Source: Methylobacterium soli
Lineage (GTDB): Bacteria; Pseudomonadota; Alphaproteobacteria; Rhizobiales; Beijerinckiaceae
Direction: 5' to 3'
Assembly: GCF_008806385.1 (NCBI RefSeq)
Contig: NZ_VZZK01000001.1
Coordinates: 310,001 to 374,000 of the forward strand
Length of the DNA: 64,000 bases
A program made the position numbers and the translations under genes. Below, in pieces: positions 20,304 to 29,707 of this stretch; within the stretch, counting starts at the first letter, position 1, and the number at the start of each line of letters is the position of its first letter. The notes under the pieces were generated by a model. The model made no database searches, was not told the origin of the DNA, and worked only from the letters and a program-made list of their open reading frames with translations.

Positions 20304-21461
20304 TCAGGTCCCACGCCCCCACGAAGCGCCGAGATTGAGAATGTCGTTCCAGGCGGCGAACAGCATCAGCATGAGCACCAGAGCGAGGCCGATCCGAAAT
20401 CCGATCTCTTGAGCGCGCTCGCTGAGGGGACGCCCGCGCACCACCTCGAACGCGTAGAAGAGGAGGTGCCCGCCGTCGAGAAGCGGAACCGGGAACAGAT
20501 TCAGAAGGCCGATCGACACCGACAGCAGGGCGACGAGGCCGATGAGGCCACCGACGCCGCCAACCTTGGCAACCTCGCCGGAGACCCGCGCGATCCCGAT
20601 CGGACCGGAGAGTTGATCGGCGGATTCACGCCCCGTGATCAGCTTGCCGAGATAGGAGAAGGTGCGATCCACGACAAAGTAGGTCTCGGACACGCCGAGG
20701 GAGAGCGACTGGACCGGCCCGTAGGAAACGAGCTTCGCCTCCGATCCCTTGGGACCCTGGATGCCGAGGCGGCCGAGACGATGCCGGCCGAAGGGCGTGC
20801 GCTCCTCGTAGACCTCAGGCGTGGCCGTCAGCGTCTTCTCCTCTCCGGCGCGCTCGATCGTGAACTGCAGGGTGGAGTCCGCGCTTGCCGAGACGGTGCG
20901 CTGCATCGCGATGAAATTCGTGATCGGGCTGCCGTCGATCGCCTTGATCGTGTCGCCCGGCTCGAACCCGGCGCGGGCCGCCGCGCTGTTCGGCATCACC
21001 GCCTCGACGCGCGGCGGCAATTCGTAGCGGCCCCCGAACCAGATCGCGCCGCTGAACAGCGCGATCGCCAGAATGAAGTTCGCGATCGGGCCCGCGGCGA
21101 CGATGGCCGCGCGCTTGGCGACCGGCTGCGTCGGGAAGCTGATCGCCCGCTCCGCAGGACTCATCCGGGCCACGACCTCGGGTGCCGGCACGCTCGCGCC
21201 GTTGGCGTCCCCGAAGAACTTGACGTACCCCCCGAGCGGGATCGCGCAGAGCTTCCATCGCGTTCCGTGGCGATCGTTGAAGCCGAAAATCTCCGGCCCG
21301 AAACCGATCGAGAAGGCGTTCACGCCGACGCCGCACCAGCGGCCAACCAAGAAATGTCCCATCTCGTGCACGAACACCACGATGGTGAGCACGATCAGGA
21401 AGGGAATGACGGCGCCGAAGAAGCCGGCGGCGGTGCCGCCCATGGCGTTGAGGAAGTCCAT
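20304..21461 (-). CDS. rseP: Site-2 protease RseP (intramembrane zinc metalloprotease)
   Basis: 385 aa, inner membrane. Zinc-binding HEMGH is at residues 32-36 in the first transmembrane helix, a PDZ domain is in the middle (PNSAAARAGFEPGDTIKAI), and the second metal-ligand motif LDGGH is in the third helix near residue 330. The family cleaves anti-sigma factors and signal peptides, and it typically precedes bamA. The ATG at 21461 gives a start (MDFLNAM) directly before the first hydrophobic helix. Confidence 0.97.
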   Translation of the reverse strand: MDFLNAMGGTAAGFFGAVIPFLIVLTIVVFVHEMGHFLVGRWCGVGVNAFSIGFGPEIFGFNDRHGTRWKLCAIPLGGYVKFFGDANGASVPAPEVVARMSPAERAISFPTQPVAKRAAIVAAGPIANFILAIALFSGAIWFGGRYELPPRVEAVMPNSAAARAGFEPGDTIKAIDGSPITNFIAMQRTVSASADSTLQFTIERAGEEKTLTATPEVYEERTPFGRHRLGRLGIQGPKGSEAKLVSYGPVQSLSLGVSETYFVVDRTFSYLGKLITGRESADQLSGPIGIARVSGEVAKVGGVGGLIGLVALLSVSIGLLNLFPVPLLDGGHLLFYAFEVVRGRPLSERAQEIGFRIGLALVLMLMLFAAWNDILNLGASWGRGT

Positions 21462-21630
21462 GCGTCGATCCTTGGGGCCGCTTGAGCGACCATCGCAAGC
21501 GTCCTAGCAGATTGGGAGGCTGCCAAGCCAACGCAAACCCGCGTCATCGAGCACCATGGTCGCACACCCGCCTGCCGCAGGCGACCCGGCCGGTCCGCGC
21601 GCGCCCGCTTTCCCCGCTTTCCAGGCCGGC

Positions 21631-23205
21631 TCAATGGCCTCCGCCGGACCCCGCTGCCGCTCGGGGACGCCGGATCAGAGGCGTTGCGCAGGCCATGGCG
21701 AGGAAGAGCAGGGTCAAGACCAGAAATACATCCGAGAAGCTCATCAGCAGCGCCTGCGTCCGGACGGTGTTGGACATGGCCTTCAGGGCCATGCCGTTGG
21801 CATCTCCACCGAGCACCTCGAACTGCCGGCGCATCATGTCGAGTCGCTCGAGCACGGCCGCGCTCGTCCAGGTGAAGCGCTCGTGCATACGCGCGAGGTG
21901 AAGGTCCCAGCGGTCGTTCAGCAGCGTGTTGATCAGGGCGAGCCCAACCGCGCCGCCGAGGTTGCGCGTGAGATTGTAGAGGCCCGAGGCATTCTTCAAG
22001 CGCGTGGGCGCAAGGGTGCCGAGCGCGATATTGTTGATCGGGATCATGCACAGCATCAACGAGCAGCCCCGCAGAACCTGCGGCAGAAGAAGCTCCCAGA
22101 AGTCCCAATCCTTGGTCAGTCCGGTCACGATCCAGGTCCCGGCCGCGAACCCCGCAAAGCCGATGGCCATCATGATGCGGGGGTCGGCTTTGCCCGAGAG
22201 CCGTCCGACGATCGGGGCAGCCGCGAACATGCACAGGCCCGAGACGAACATCGTCTCGCCGATCTGCAGGGCCGAGTAGCCGCGGACGCGCCCGAGATAG
22301 ACTGGATAGAGGTAGGTCAGGCCATAGAGGCCGATGCCCATGACGAAACTGAAGACGCAGCCTCCAGCGAAGTTGCGATCGGAGAAAGCGCGCAGGTCGA
22401 CGATGGGCTCGCGTGCCGTGAAGGCGCGCCAGAAGAAGGCAGCCCCCGAGACGACGCAGATGATCGCGCAGGCAAAGACTGCCTCGTCCGCGAGCCAATC
22501 GTGGTTCGGGCCCTCCTCGAGCACATATTCGAGGCACCCGAGGAAGCCGGCCATGAAAGCCAAACCGAACCAATCGAAATGCTTGAACAGGTCGAGATTC
22601 GGCTTGTCGAAATCGACGAGGAGATATGTCGAGATCGTTACGAAGATGCCCGGCACGATGTTGATCAGAAACAGCCAGTGCCAGCTGAACAGATCCGTGA
22701 GGTAGCCGCCGACCGTCGGGCCGATCGTCGGCGCGAGCGTGGCCACGAGACCGATCATCGGTGACACGATCGAGCGCTTCGACGGGGGAAAGATCGTGAA
22801 GGCCGCCGCGAAGACGGTGGGAATCATGCCGCCGCCGATGAAGCCCTGCAGGGCGCGCCAGAGGATCATCTCGTTGATCGACGTCGACGTCGCGCACATC
22901 AGGCTCATCAGCGTGAAGCCACAGGCCGCGATCGAGAACATCCAGCGCGTCGAGATCACCCGCGACAGGAAGCCCGAGAGCGGGATCATGATCACCTCTG
23001 CGATCAGGTAGCTCGTCTGAACCCAGGGGATCTCGTCAGCGGAAGCCGAGAGGCCGGCTTGGATCTCGGCAAGCGAGGCCGACACGATCTGGATGTCCAG
23101 GATCGCCATGAACATTCCGAAGACCATGCACAGGAACGCCACCATCCGACGGCGATCGAGCGGCGGCTCCTTCGGTTCGGCGATGCTGGCGGCCGTGGCG
23201 GCCAT
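21631..23205 (-). CDS. DHA2-family MFS multidrug efflux transporter (EmrB-like)
   Basis: 524 aa with 14 predicted membrane helices, the DHA2/EmrB/QacA type. It carries LDIQIVSASLAEI in helix 1, WVQTSYLIAEVIMIPLSG in helix 2 and the motif C-like region GLVATLAPTIGPTVGGYLTD in helix 5. The ATG at 23205 (MAATAASIAEPKEPP) is preferred over a longer frame reaching 23340 that would overlap the HlyD gene. It starts 10 bp after the adaptor gene, so the two form an operon. It is inserted between dxr and rseP, which are normally neighbours. Substrate unknown. Confidence 0.93.
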   Translation of the reverse strand: MAATAASIAEPKEPPLDRRRMVAFLCMVFGMFMAILDIQIVSASLAEIQAGLSASADEIPWVQTSYLIAEVIMIPLSGFLSRVISTRWMFSIAACGFTLMSLMCATSTSINEMILWRALQGFIGGGMIPTVFAAAFTIFPPSKRSIVSPMIGLVATLAPTIGPTVGGYLTDLFSWHWLFLINIVPGIFVTISTYLLVDFDKPNLDLFKHFDWFGLAFMAGFLGCLEYVLEEGPNHDWLADEAVFACAIICVVSGAAFFWRAFTAREPIVDLRAFSDRNFAGGCVFSFVMGIGLYGLTYLYPVYLGRVRGYSALQIGETMFVSGLCMFAAAPIVGRLSGKADPRIMMAIGFAGFAAGTWIVTGLTKDWDFWELLLPQVLRGCSLMLCMIPINNIALGTLAPTRLKNASGLYNLTRNLGGAVGLALINTLLNDRWDLHLARMHERFTWTSAAVLERLDMMRRQFEVLGGDANGMALKAMSNTVRTQALLMSFSDVFLVLTLLFLAMACATPLIRRPRAAAGSGGGH

Positions 23206-23215
23206 GATCGCGCTC

Positions 23216-24448
23216 CTACTCGTGCCCGGCCGTGCGCAGCCGCCCGTCGGGAGCCGTTCCCGGCACTCGCGTGTCGACGCGCACCGTCGCCGACAGGCCC
23301 GGCCGCAGGAGACCTTCGCGGGCAACGGCTTCCGGAACATGCACGCGCACGGGGAGGCGCTGAACGATCTTGGTGAAGTTGCCGGTCGCGTTGTCAGGCG
23401 GCAGCAGGCTGAAGACCGAGCCCGAAGCGGGTGACAGGAACTCCACCTCGCCGACGATGTCGCGATCGGGATAGGCGTCGACCGCGATGTGGACCGGCTG
23501 CCCGGGCCGCATCCGGGCGAGCTGCGTCTCCTTGAAGTTCGCGTCGATCCGCACGCTCTCCAGTGGGACGAGGGCCGCGATACGGGATCCTGGCGACACG
23601 TAAGCCCCTGCCTCCACGGCCTTATTTCCGACGACGCCGTCGAAGGGCGCGCGGATCGTCGTGAAGGCGAGGTCGCGCGCGGCGCGATCCTCGGCGTTCT
23701 TCAATTCGACCGCGAGGCTCTCAGCCTCGCGTTGCTGGGCGCGCAGGACCTCGACATTGGCATGGGTCGCGATGAGAGCGGCCTCCGCTCCCTTGACGGC
23801 TGCCTCGGTGCGGTCGCGGTCGGCGCGGGCTTGCTCCATGCGGGATTTCGCAACGAAATCAGACTTTTCAAGCTGCTGCTGGCGCAGGTAATCGGCCGCG
23901 GCTCGGACGGAATCGGCCTTGTTGGCCTCGATCTGGGCCACACCCTGGGCAATCTGGGCCTGAGCGGCCTCGACCTGGCGCCCGATCCGGGTGATCGTCG
24001 CCTGCTGGGTCTGGAACTTTTCATGAGCGGCCTCCAACGCGAGGCGGTAATCGCCGTCGTCGAGGCTCGCGATCACGTCACCCTTGCGCACGGCCTGGCC
24101 GTTCTTCACGGGCACCGACGCGAGGTAGCCGGACACCTTCGCGGCGAGAACGGAGATGTCGGCCTGAACGTAGGCGTCGTCTGTCGCGACGAAGAAGCGC
24201 CCGACCGTCCACCATTCGAGCCCCTGATAGGCGCCGGCCGCGAGGGCCGTCGCTAGGAGGCCGAGGAGAACGAACCCACGAAGGCGCTTGCGCGGCGGCT
24301 TCGGTAACCTGTCTCCGGCAGGATTTGGCCGTGTGGTCGGAGGCGCGCTCTGCGCGGCTGATGCGGGCGCAGGAACACGATTGGTCGGCATAGGGTCCGG
24401 AAAGTCGGCGCCGTCAGCTTTGATCGCGCCATCGTCACGGAAGGACAT
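23216..24448 (-). CDS. HlyD/EmrA-family membrane fusion protein
   Basis: Periplasmic adaptor of a tripartite drug efflux pump, 410 aa from the ATG at 24448. A cytoplasmic Pro-rich N terminus is followed by one membrane helix (FVLLGLLATALAAGAYQG), a biotinyl-lipoyl-like half motif, long coiled-coil helices with alternating charged residues (about 140-240), the second lipoyl half with TIRAPFDGVVGNKAVEAGAYV, and a beta-barrel domain. It is transcribed divergently from the TetR gene across two identical operators and is followed by the MFS partner. Confidence 0.95.
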   Translation of the reverse strand: MSFRDDGAIKADGADFPDPMPTNRVPAPASAAQSAPPTTRPNPAGDRLPKPPRKRLRGFVLLGLLATALAAGAYQGLEWWTVGRFFVATDDAYVQADISVLAAKVSGYLASVPVKNGQAVRKGDVIASLDDGDYRLALEAAHEKFQTQQATITRIGRQVEAAQAQIAQGVAQIEANKADSVRAAADYLRQQQLEKSDFVAKSRMEQARADRDRTEAAVKGAEAALIATHANVEVLRAQQREAESLAVELKNAEDRAARDLAFTTIRAPFDGVVGNKAVEAGAYVSPGSRIAALVPLESVRIDANFKETQLARMRPGQPVHIAVDAYPDRDIVGEVEFLSPASGSVFSLLPPDNATGNFTKIVQRLPVRVHVPEAVAREGLLRPGLSATVRVDTRVPGTAPDGRLRTAGHE

Positions 24449-24470
24449 CGCTCGAACCTCGACGGGATAT

Positions 24471-24489
24471 TGACTGAACGGTTCGGTCA
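24471..24489. promoter_or_regulatory. TetR-type operator, copy 1
   Basis: TGACTGAACGGTTCGGTCA is a 19-bp inverted repeat (9-1-9 with one mismatch) identical to the copy at 24537-24555. It lies 23 bp before the HlyD ATG, downstream of the predicted HlyD-gene transcription start, where a bound repressor could block elongation. Its assignment to the adjacent TetR is inference from position and symmetry. Confidence 0.8.
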
Positions 24490-24503
24490 GTTCGCGGCGG
24501 ACA

Positions 24504-24556
24504 TTGACGCGCGGCTGATCTCGGGCATAGATAAAATGACTGAACGGTTCGGTCAA
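24504..24556. promoter_or_regulatory. Overlapping divergent promoters of the efflux operon and tetR-like gene
   Basis: On the minus strand TTGACC (24556-24551) and TATCTA (24533-24528) are separated by exactly 17 bp, a good sigma70-type promoter for the HlyD-MFS operon. On the plus strand TTGACG (24504-24509) and TAGATA (24528-24533), 18 bp apart, fit a promoter for the regulator. Both would use the same hexamer as -10. Operator copy 2 covers the -35/spacer of the first and the start region of the second. Confidence 0.6.
24537..24555. promoter_or_regulatory. TetR-type operator, copy 2
   Basis: Second exact copy of TGACTGAACGGTTCGGTCA, 66 bp from the first. It overlaps the -35 and spacer of the predicted efflux promoter and ends 15 bp before the regulator ATG at 24571. 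This placement fits repression of both directions by the TetR-family protein. Confidence 0.82.
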
Positions 24557-24570
24557 TCGAGATCACGACG

Positions 24571-25218
24571 ATGACAGGCGACCCGCCGACCCTCGAGCGC
24601 CATCCAATCCGTCCGGGAGCCGAGAGCGACAAGCGACGGCAGATCCTCGATGGGGCGCGCGCCGTCTTCCTCGCCGCGGGCTTCGACGGGGCGAGCATGG
24701 GCGAGATCGCCAAGACGTCGGGCGTCTCGAAGGGAACGCTCTACGTCTATTTCGACAGCAAGGAATCGCTGTTCGAGGCGCTGACGCTCGAGGAGAAGCG
24801 TGGTCTCGCCGAGGCGATGTTCCGGCTGGACGCCGACGATCCGGACGTCCGCGCTGTCCTGACCCGCCTGGGGCAGACCTATCTCGTCGAGATGATGCGG
24901 CCCGAGCACGTCGCGGTGATCCGCATGGTGATCGGGGCCACCGAGAAGTTTCCCCGATTCGGACAGGCCTTCTACGAGGCCGGCCCGGCCCAGGGGGTCG
25001 CGCGGCTCACCCGCTACATCACGGCCCAGGCCGAGGCCGGGCGTCTGCGCGCCTGCGACACGGAGCTGGCCGCCAAGCACTTTTTGCACCTGTGCCAAGC
25101 AGGTTTGCTGACGGGCCTGCTCTTCGCGGCCGGCAACCCCGTCTCGGCGGCCGAGACGGCTTACCGGGTGGAGGAGGCGGTGCGGGTGTTTTTCGCCGCC
25201 TATGGTCCAGAGGCCTGA
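24571..25218 (+). CDS. TetR/AcrR-family transcriptional regulator of the adjacent efflux pump
   Basis: 215 aa. The N-terminal helix-turn-helix domain (about residues 20-68) has the classic RRQILDGARAVFLAAGFDG and GVSKGTLYVYFDSKESLF motifs. The C-terminal ligand-binding part resembles the AefR-like TetR_C group. It is divergent from the HlyD-MFS operon with twin operators in the gap, so it is probably the local autoregulated repressor. The inducer is unknown. Its stop lies 2 bp from the convergent dxr stop, a tight junction at the edge of the inserted module. Confidence 0.94.
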   Translation: MTGDPPTLERHPIRPGAESDKRRQILDGARAVFLAAGFDGASMGEIAKTSGVSKGTLYVYFDSKESLFEALTLEEKRGLAEAMFRLDADDPDVRAVLTRLGQTYLVEMMRPEHVAVIRMVIGATEKFPRFGQAFYEAGPAQGVARLTRYITAQAEAGRLRACDTELAAKHFLHLCQAGLLTGLLFAAGNPVSAAETAYRVEEAVRVFFAAYGPEA

Positions 25219-25220
25219 GG

Positions 25221-26399
25221 CTACTCCGCCGCGCGAGCGCGCGGCAGCGACGCGGTACTCCAGGCCCGCACGTCTGCGTCGATCGCCAGCGCCTCGTCCA
25301 TGTCGGCCGGTGCCGCGCGGTGCCGGCCGGCAAAGTGCGTGCAGGCCCGCTCGACCAGCTCAGCGATGCCATAGAAGGTGATCTCGCCGCGGATGAAGGC
25401 CGCGACCGCGATCTCGTTCGCGGCATTCATCACGGTCGGCGCCGCGCCACCCTCGGCCAGAGCCGCGCGGGCGATCCGGAGGCAGGGAAAGCGAGCCTCG
25501 TCCGCCGGCTCGAAGGTGAGGCTGCCGGCGGCCGCGAGATCGAGGTTGCGCCCCCGCGCGATGCTGAGCCGGTCTCCGAGACCGAGGCAATGGGCGATCG
25601 GCACCCGCATGTCCGGCATGGCGAGCCCCGCGGTGACCGCGCCGTCACGCCAATGGACCAGCCCGTGCACGATCGATTGGGGATGCACGATGACGTCGAG
25701 GCGCTCCGGCTCGATGGTGAAGAGGTGATGCGCCTCGATCAGTTCCAACCCCTTGTTCATCAGCGAGGCGGAATCAATGTTGATCTTCATGCCCATCGAC
25801 CAGGTCGGATGGGCGGCGGCCTCGGCCGGGGTCGCTGCCGCGATGCGCTCGCGCGTCCAAGTCCGGAATGGGCCGCCCGAGGCCGTGATGGTCATCTTGG
25901 CCACGTCCGAGACGCGTCCGTCACCGAGCGCCTGCGCGAGGGCGTTGTGCTCGGAATCGACCGGGAGCAAGCGTGCGTTGTAGCGGGCGGCGTCCCGCAT
26001 GAAGGCGTCGCCCGCACAGACGAGGCTCTCCTTGTTGGCGAGCGCCACGGTGCGGCCGAGCCGAAGCGCGGCGTGGGTCGGCTTGAGACCGGCGGCGCCG
26101 CTGACGGCCGCAACCACGATGTCGGCGTCCCGCGCCACGGCTTCGAGCACGGCGGATTCCCCGGCCCCGCTCGGAATGCCCGATCCCGAGAGCGCCTCGC
26201 GCAGGGCTGGGCCGGCGCTCTCGTCGGCGAGGGCCGCGAACTGCGCCCCCATCTCGCGGGCAAGCCGCCCGAGCGCGGCGGCATCCTTGCCGCCGACGAA
26301 GGCGCCGACTCGGAAGCGCCCGTCATGCTGGGTCAGCAGATCGGTGGTCGAGCGGCCGATCGAGCCGGTCGCGCCGAGAACGGTGACGGTGAGAGTCAC
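25221..26399 (-). CDS. dxr: 1-deoxy-D-xylulose 5-phosphate reductoisomerase
   Basis: Second enzyme of the MEP isoprenoid pathway, making MEP from DXP with NADPH, 392 aa. The NADPH-binding GATGSIG is at the N terminus and ALANKESLVCAG and SEHNALAQAL are present. The active-site loop containing GGPFRTW and the metal-binding MGMKINIDSASLMNKG region complete the family signature. The ATG at 26399 gives MTLTVTVLG. It lies 13 bp downstream of cdsA in the same operon. Confidence 0.98.
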   Translation of the reverse strand: MTLTVTVLGATGSIGRSTTDLLTQHDGRFRVGAFVGGKDAAALGRLAREMGAQFAALADESAGPALREALSGSGIPSGAGESAVLEAVARDADIVVAAVSGAAGLKPTHAALRLGRTVALANKESLVCAGDAFMRDAARYNARLLPVDSEHNALAQALGDGRVSDVAKMTITASGGPFRTWTRERIAAATPAEAAAHPTWSMGMKINIDSASLMNKGLELIEAHHLFTIEPERLDVIVHPQSIVHGLVHWRDGAVTAGLAMPDMRVPIAHCLGLGDRLSIARGRNLDLAAAGSLTFEPADEARFPCLRIARAALAEGGAAPTVMNAANEIAVAAFIRGEITFYGIAELVERACTHFAGRHRAAPADMDEALAIDADVRAWSTASLPRARAAE

Positions 26400-26412
26400 G
26401 GAATTTGCTCCG

Positions 26413-27285
26413 TCAGGCCGCGATCAGGCGGCGAAGGATGAGGTAGAGGCCGGCTAGGAGGGCCACCGCGAAGAACCCGTCAAGCCGGTCCATGACGCCG
26501 CCGTGACCGGGAATCGAGCGGCCGGAATCCTTGACGCCGTGACTCCGTTTGAGAGCCGATTCCACGAGGTCGCCCGCCTGGCTGAGGACGGATGCCGCGC
26601 CGCTGACCAGCGCGACGAGGACGAAAGGCGTCTCGGCGAGGCTGCTCCAGCCGTAATGGCGCGCCAGCGCCACGATGCCGACGCCCATCAGCATGCCGGC
26701 CGCCAAGCCCCCGAGGGCCCCCGACCAGGTCTTCTTCGGTGACACGCGGGGCATCAGCTTCGGGCCGCCGAAGGTGCGGCCGGTGAAGTAGGCGATGATG
26801 TCCGTCGACCAGACCACCGCGAACATCCAGGCCGGCCCGAGGATGCCGATGCCCGGATCGTCCCGGAGCGCGGTGGGCACCAGGGCGATCACCACCGCGC
26901 CGAGGAGCCCACAGACGGCGCGCAGCCGCCCGCGCCCGCCCTGCGCCAGAACCACGAGACCGAGCAGGCCGAGACCGAGGAGAGCGAGGGCGGCGGCCGG
27001 AGGAGCACCGCCCTGCGCGCAGAGGACGAGAGCCGCGAGGGTCGCGGCCGTGATCCCGGCCACGGGTTTGACCGGCGTGATCCGGCTCATGCCGATCCAC
27101 TCGGCCGCGCCGACGATCCCGGCGGCGAGCCAGATCAAGGCGAACGGCCAGCCGCCGAGGATGAGGGCGGAGACCACGATGACGGCCAGGATGATGCCGG
27201 AGAAGACGCGCAGGCCGAACTCGCGGCCGCCGAAGGGATTGCGACCCGGCATGGGCGAAGGCGCGGCCTCGCCGCGGGCCAACAT
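26413..27285 (-). CDS. cdsA: Phosphatidate cytidylyltransferase
   Basis: Makes CDP-diacylglycerol, the precursor of all phospholipids, 290 aa, integral inner-membrane protein with about eight helices. The family signature S-x-x-K-R-x4-K-D-x-G-R-x-I-P-x-H-G-G-x-x-D-R is visible as SALKRSHGVKDSGR followed by SIPGHGGVMDRLD. The ATG at 27285 shares one base with the uppS stop (TGATG), indicating coupled translation. Confidence 0.97.
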   Translation of the reverse strand: MLARGEAAPSPMPGRNPFGGREFGLRVFSGIILAVIVVSALILGGWPFALIWLAAGIVGAAEWIGMSRITPVKPVAGITAATLAALVLCAQGGAPPAAALALLGLGLLGLVVLAQGGRGRLRAVCGLLGAVVIALVPTALRDDPGIGILGPAWMFAVVWSTDIIAYFTGRTFGGPKLMPRVSPKKTWSGALGGLAAGMLMGVGIVALARHYGWSSLAETPFVLVALVSGAASVLSQAGDLVESALKRSHGVKDSGRSIPGHGGVMDRLDGFFAVALLAGLYLILRRLIAA

Positions 27286-28070
27286 CAGCCGGCCTTGTCG
27301 CTGAGACCGCCGAAGCGGCGGTCGCGGCGATGGTACTCGTCGATCGCCGCCGCGAAGGCGCGATGATCGAAATCAGGCCAGAACTCCGGCACGATCACGT
27401 ATTCGGAGTAAGCGGTCTGCCAAGTCAGGAAATTCGACAGGCGCTGCTCCCCGGAGGTCCGGATCACGAGGTCTGGGTCCGGGATGCCGCTGGTGTCGAG
27501 GGCCCCCGTCACCGCCTGCGCGTCGAGTTGATCCGGCCGCATCCGCCCGTCGGCCACCGCCTCCGCGAGCTGCCGGACGGCGCGCAGGATCTCCTGGCGG
27601 CCGCCGTAATTGAAGGCGACCACCAGGGTCAGGCCGGTATTGGCCTCGGTCTTCTCCTCAGCCTCGCGCAGCACGCCCGCGATATCGGGGCTGAGGCCGT
27701 CGCGCTCACCGATGATCCGGATGCGAACGTTGTTGCCGTGGAGTTCCGCGAGGTCGCGACGCACGAACAGCTTGAGGAGCCCCATCAGGTCGGCGACCTC
27801 CGCCGGCGGGCGGCGCCAGTTCTCCGACGAGAAGCTGTAGATGGTCAGGTAGCGGATCCCGAGATCGATCGCGGACCGAACGGCCCGACGCACGGCTTCG
27901 AGGCCGCGGCGATGGCCTTCCACCCGCGGCAATCCGCGATGGGCGGCCCAGCGCCCGTTGCCGTCCATGATGATCGCGACGTGCTGAGGCGGGCTCGGAT
28001 GCGACGAGAGCCCGCGTGGCGCGGCTGGCGCCGCACCCGATCGGGCGGCCGTCTGGCTCTCGCTCGTCAT
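27285..28070 (-). CDS. uppS: Undecaprenyl diphosphate synthase (isoprenyl transferase)
   Basis: cis-Prenyltransferase of 261 aa that builds undecaprenyl diphosphate for cell-wall carriers. [12 protein letters not shown] (catalytic Asp36), [15 protein letters not shown] and the late [15 protein letters not shown] with [13 protein letters not shown] are all present. The ATG at 28070 (MTSESQT) is chosen over a longer frame to 28244, since family members have only short N-terminal tails. A Pro/Ala-rich tail of about 28 residues precedes the domain. Confidence 0.97.
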   Translation of the reverse strand: MTSESQTAARSGAAPAAPRGLSSHPSPPQHVAIIMDGNGRWAAHRGLPRVEGHRRGLEAVRRAVRSAIDLGIRYLTIYSFSSENWRRPPAEVADLMGLLKLFVRRDLAELHGNNVRIRIIGERDGLSPDIAGVLREAEEKTEANTGLTLVVAFNYGGRQEILRAVRQLAEAVADGRMRPDQLDAQAVTGALDTSGIPDPDLVIRTSGEQRLSNFLTWQTAYSEYVIVPEFWPDFDHRAFAAAIDEYHRRDRRFGGLSDKAG

Positions 28071-28253
28071 GCCTGCCTCGCGACGCGGGTGCTCACAATG
28101 CGCCACGCGTCTCTCCAAACTTCGTGCCGATACCGTAGCGGCGCGGTTCCTCGTGCCCAATCCCCGCCCTGCCCGCCAGGCGGGATCACGGCGCTGCTCG
28201 CGCCCCTGGCCGGGGCCGGGACGAAGCCGCCGCGGCGGAGCCATGCAGGCTGC

Positions 28254-28817
28254 TCAAACCTGCATGATCTCCTTCTCCTTCGAGGCCAGCACGCCATCGA
28301 TCTCGGCGATATGCTGATCGGTGGCCTTCTGCACCTCGCCGGCCTGCCGCTTCTCGTCATCCTCCGAGATGGCGCTGTCCTTGAGGAGCTTCTTGAGGTG
28401 GTCGAGCCCGTCGCGGCGCACGTGCCGGACAGCCACGCGAGCCTCCTCCGTGTATTTGTGCGCGACCTTGACCATCTCCTTGCGCCGCTGCTCGTTCATC
28501 TCGGGGATGCGCAGGCGAATGGTCTGACCCTCTGTCTGAGGGTTGAGGCCGAGATCGGATTCGCGGATCGCCTTCTCCACCGCCGAGATCATGCCCCTGT
28601 CCCAGACCGAGATGCTGAGGAGGCGCGGCTCCGGCACGCTGACGGTCGCGACCTGCGACATCGGCATGGCGGCGCCGTAAGCGTCGACCTGGATCGGGTC
28701 GAGGAGGCTTGGCGTCGCGCGCCCCGTGCGCAGCGAGCCGAGATCCTTGGAGAGTGAGCTGACGGCGCCCTGCATACGGCGCTTGATGTCGTTCAAGTCG
28801 AAGTCCGGTGTGGCCAT
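28254..28817 (-). CDS. frr: Ribosome recycling factor
   Basis: Releases ribosomes from mRNA after termination together with EF-G, 187 aa, usual length. A three-helix bundle interrupted by a beta/alpha domain, with [25 protein letters not shown] and [20 protein letters not shown]. The ATG at 28817 ([12 protein letters not shown]) is the conserved start; the frame reads open further upstream but that part is not homologous. It follows pyrH by about 170 bp in the rpsB-tsf-pyrH-frr array. Confidence 0.98.
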   Translation of the reverse strand: MATPDFDLNDIKRRMQGAVSSLSKDLGSLRTGRATPSLLDPIQVDAYGAAMPMSQVATVSVPEPRLLSISVWDRGMISAVEKAIRESDLGLNPQTEGQTIRLRIPEMNEQRRKEMVKVAHKYTEEARVAVRHVRRDGLDHLKKLLKDSAISEDDEKRQAGEVQKATDQHIAEIDGVLASKEKEIMQV

Positions 28818-28984
28818 TTCCTGCGCTTCCCGACACGTCCCGGTTGATGCGTGGGCCGGGACGAGACGCCCGGCGTGTTGCGGTTTCAATGAACGAAAAA
28901 CTCCAGAGCCGCAAATGCCGTTCTGGCGAACGCAACCGCGCGTCGAACCGCCCGAAGCGCGGGCGGCGGTCCGACGGCGCGACG

Positions 28985-29707
28985 CTAGGGCACCACGTGA
29001 GTGGACGGGGCGGCGCCCGTGAGGATCGCGGTGATCGAGCTCGGCGCGTGGACCGAACCCACCACGATGGAGAGGCGGCTCTCGCGGGCGAGCGCGAAGG
29101 CCGCCGTGTCCATCACCTTGAGGTCGCGGGCAATGGCCTCGTCGTGGGTGATGCGATCGTAGCGGATCGCCGACGGGTCGCGCTTCGGGTCCGCCGAATA
29201 GACGCCGTCGACCTGGGTCGCCTTCAGGACGGCGTCGCAACGCAGTTCCGCCGCCCGCAGCACCGCCGCGGTGTCGGTGGTGAAGTAGGGGTTGCCGGTC
29301 CCACCCGCGAGCACGACCACCTGCCCCTTGTCGAGGTGATGCAGGGCGGGCTGGCGGGCGTAGGTCTCGCAGATCGTCGGCATCGAGACCGCCGACATGG
29401 TCCTCGCCGTGACGCCGGCCGCGTTCAGGGCAGTCTCGAGGGCGAGCGAATTCATCACGGTCGCCATCATGCCGAGAGAATCGCCGGTGGCGCGGTCGAT
29501 GAAGCCCGCCGCCGAGATCCGGGCCCCGCGGATCATGTTGCCGCCACCGACCACCAGGGCCACCTCGATCCCGGCCTCGATGGTGCGGGCGATGTCCTCG
29601 GCGAGGCCGGCCAGGGTCGGGGGATGGAGCCAGTAGCCGTCCGGTGCGGCCAGCGCCTCTCCGGAGAGCTTCACGAGCACGCGGCGAAACGGCGTGGTCT
29701 CCGGCAT
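28985..29707 (-). CDS. pyrH: UMP kinase
   Basis: Phosphorylates UMP to UDP, 240 aa, amino-acid-kinase fold. [11 protein letters not shown] at the N terminus, [10 protein letters not shown] for phosphate binding, and [22 protein letters not shown] are diagnostic. It starts with ATG at 29707. Conserved neighbour of tsf and frr. Confidence 0.98.
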   Translation of the reverse strand: MPETTPFRRVLVKLSGEALAAPDGYWLHPPTLAGLAEDIARTIEAGIEVALVVGGGNMIRGARISAAGFIDRATGDSLGMMATVMNSLALETALNAAGVTARTMSAVSMPTICETYARQPALHHLDKGQVVVLAGGTGNPYFTTDTAAVLRAAELRCDAVLKATQVDGVYSADPKRDPSAIRYDRITHDEAIARDLKVMDTAAFALARESRLSIVVGSVHAPSSITAILTGAAPSTHVVP

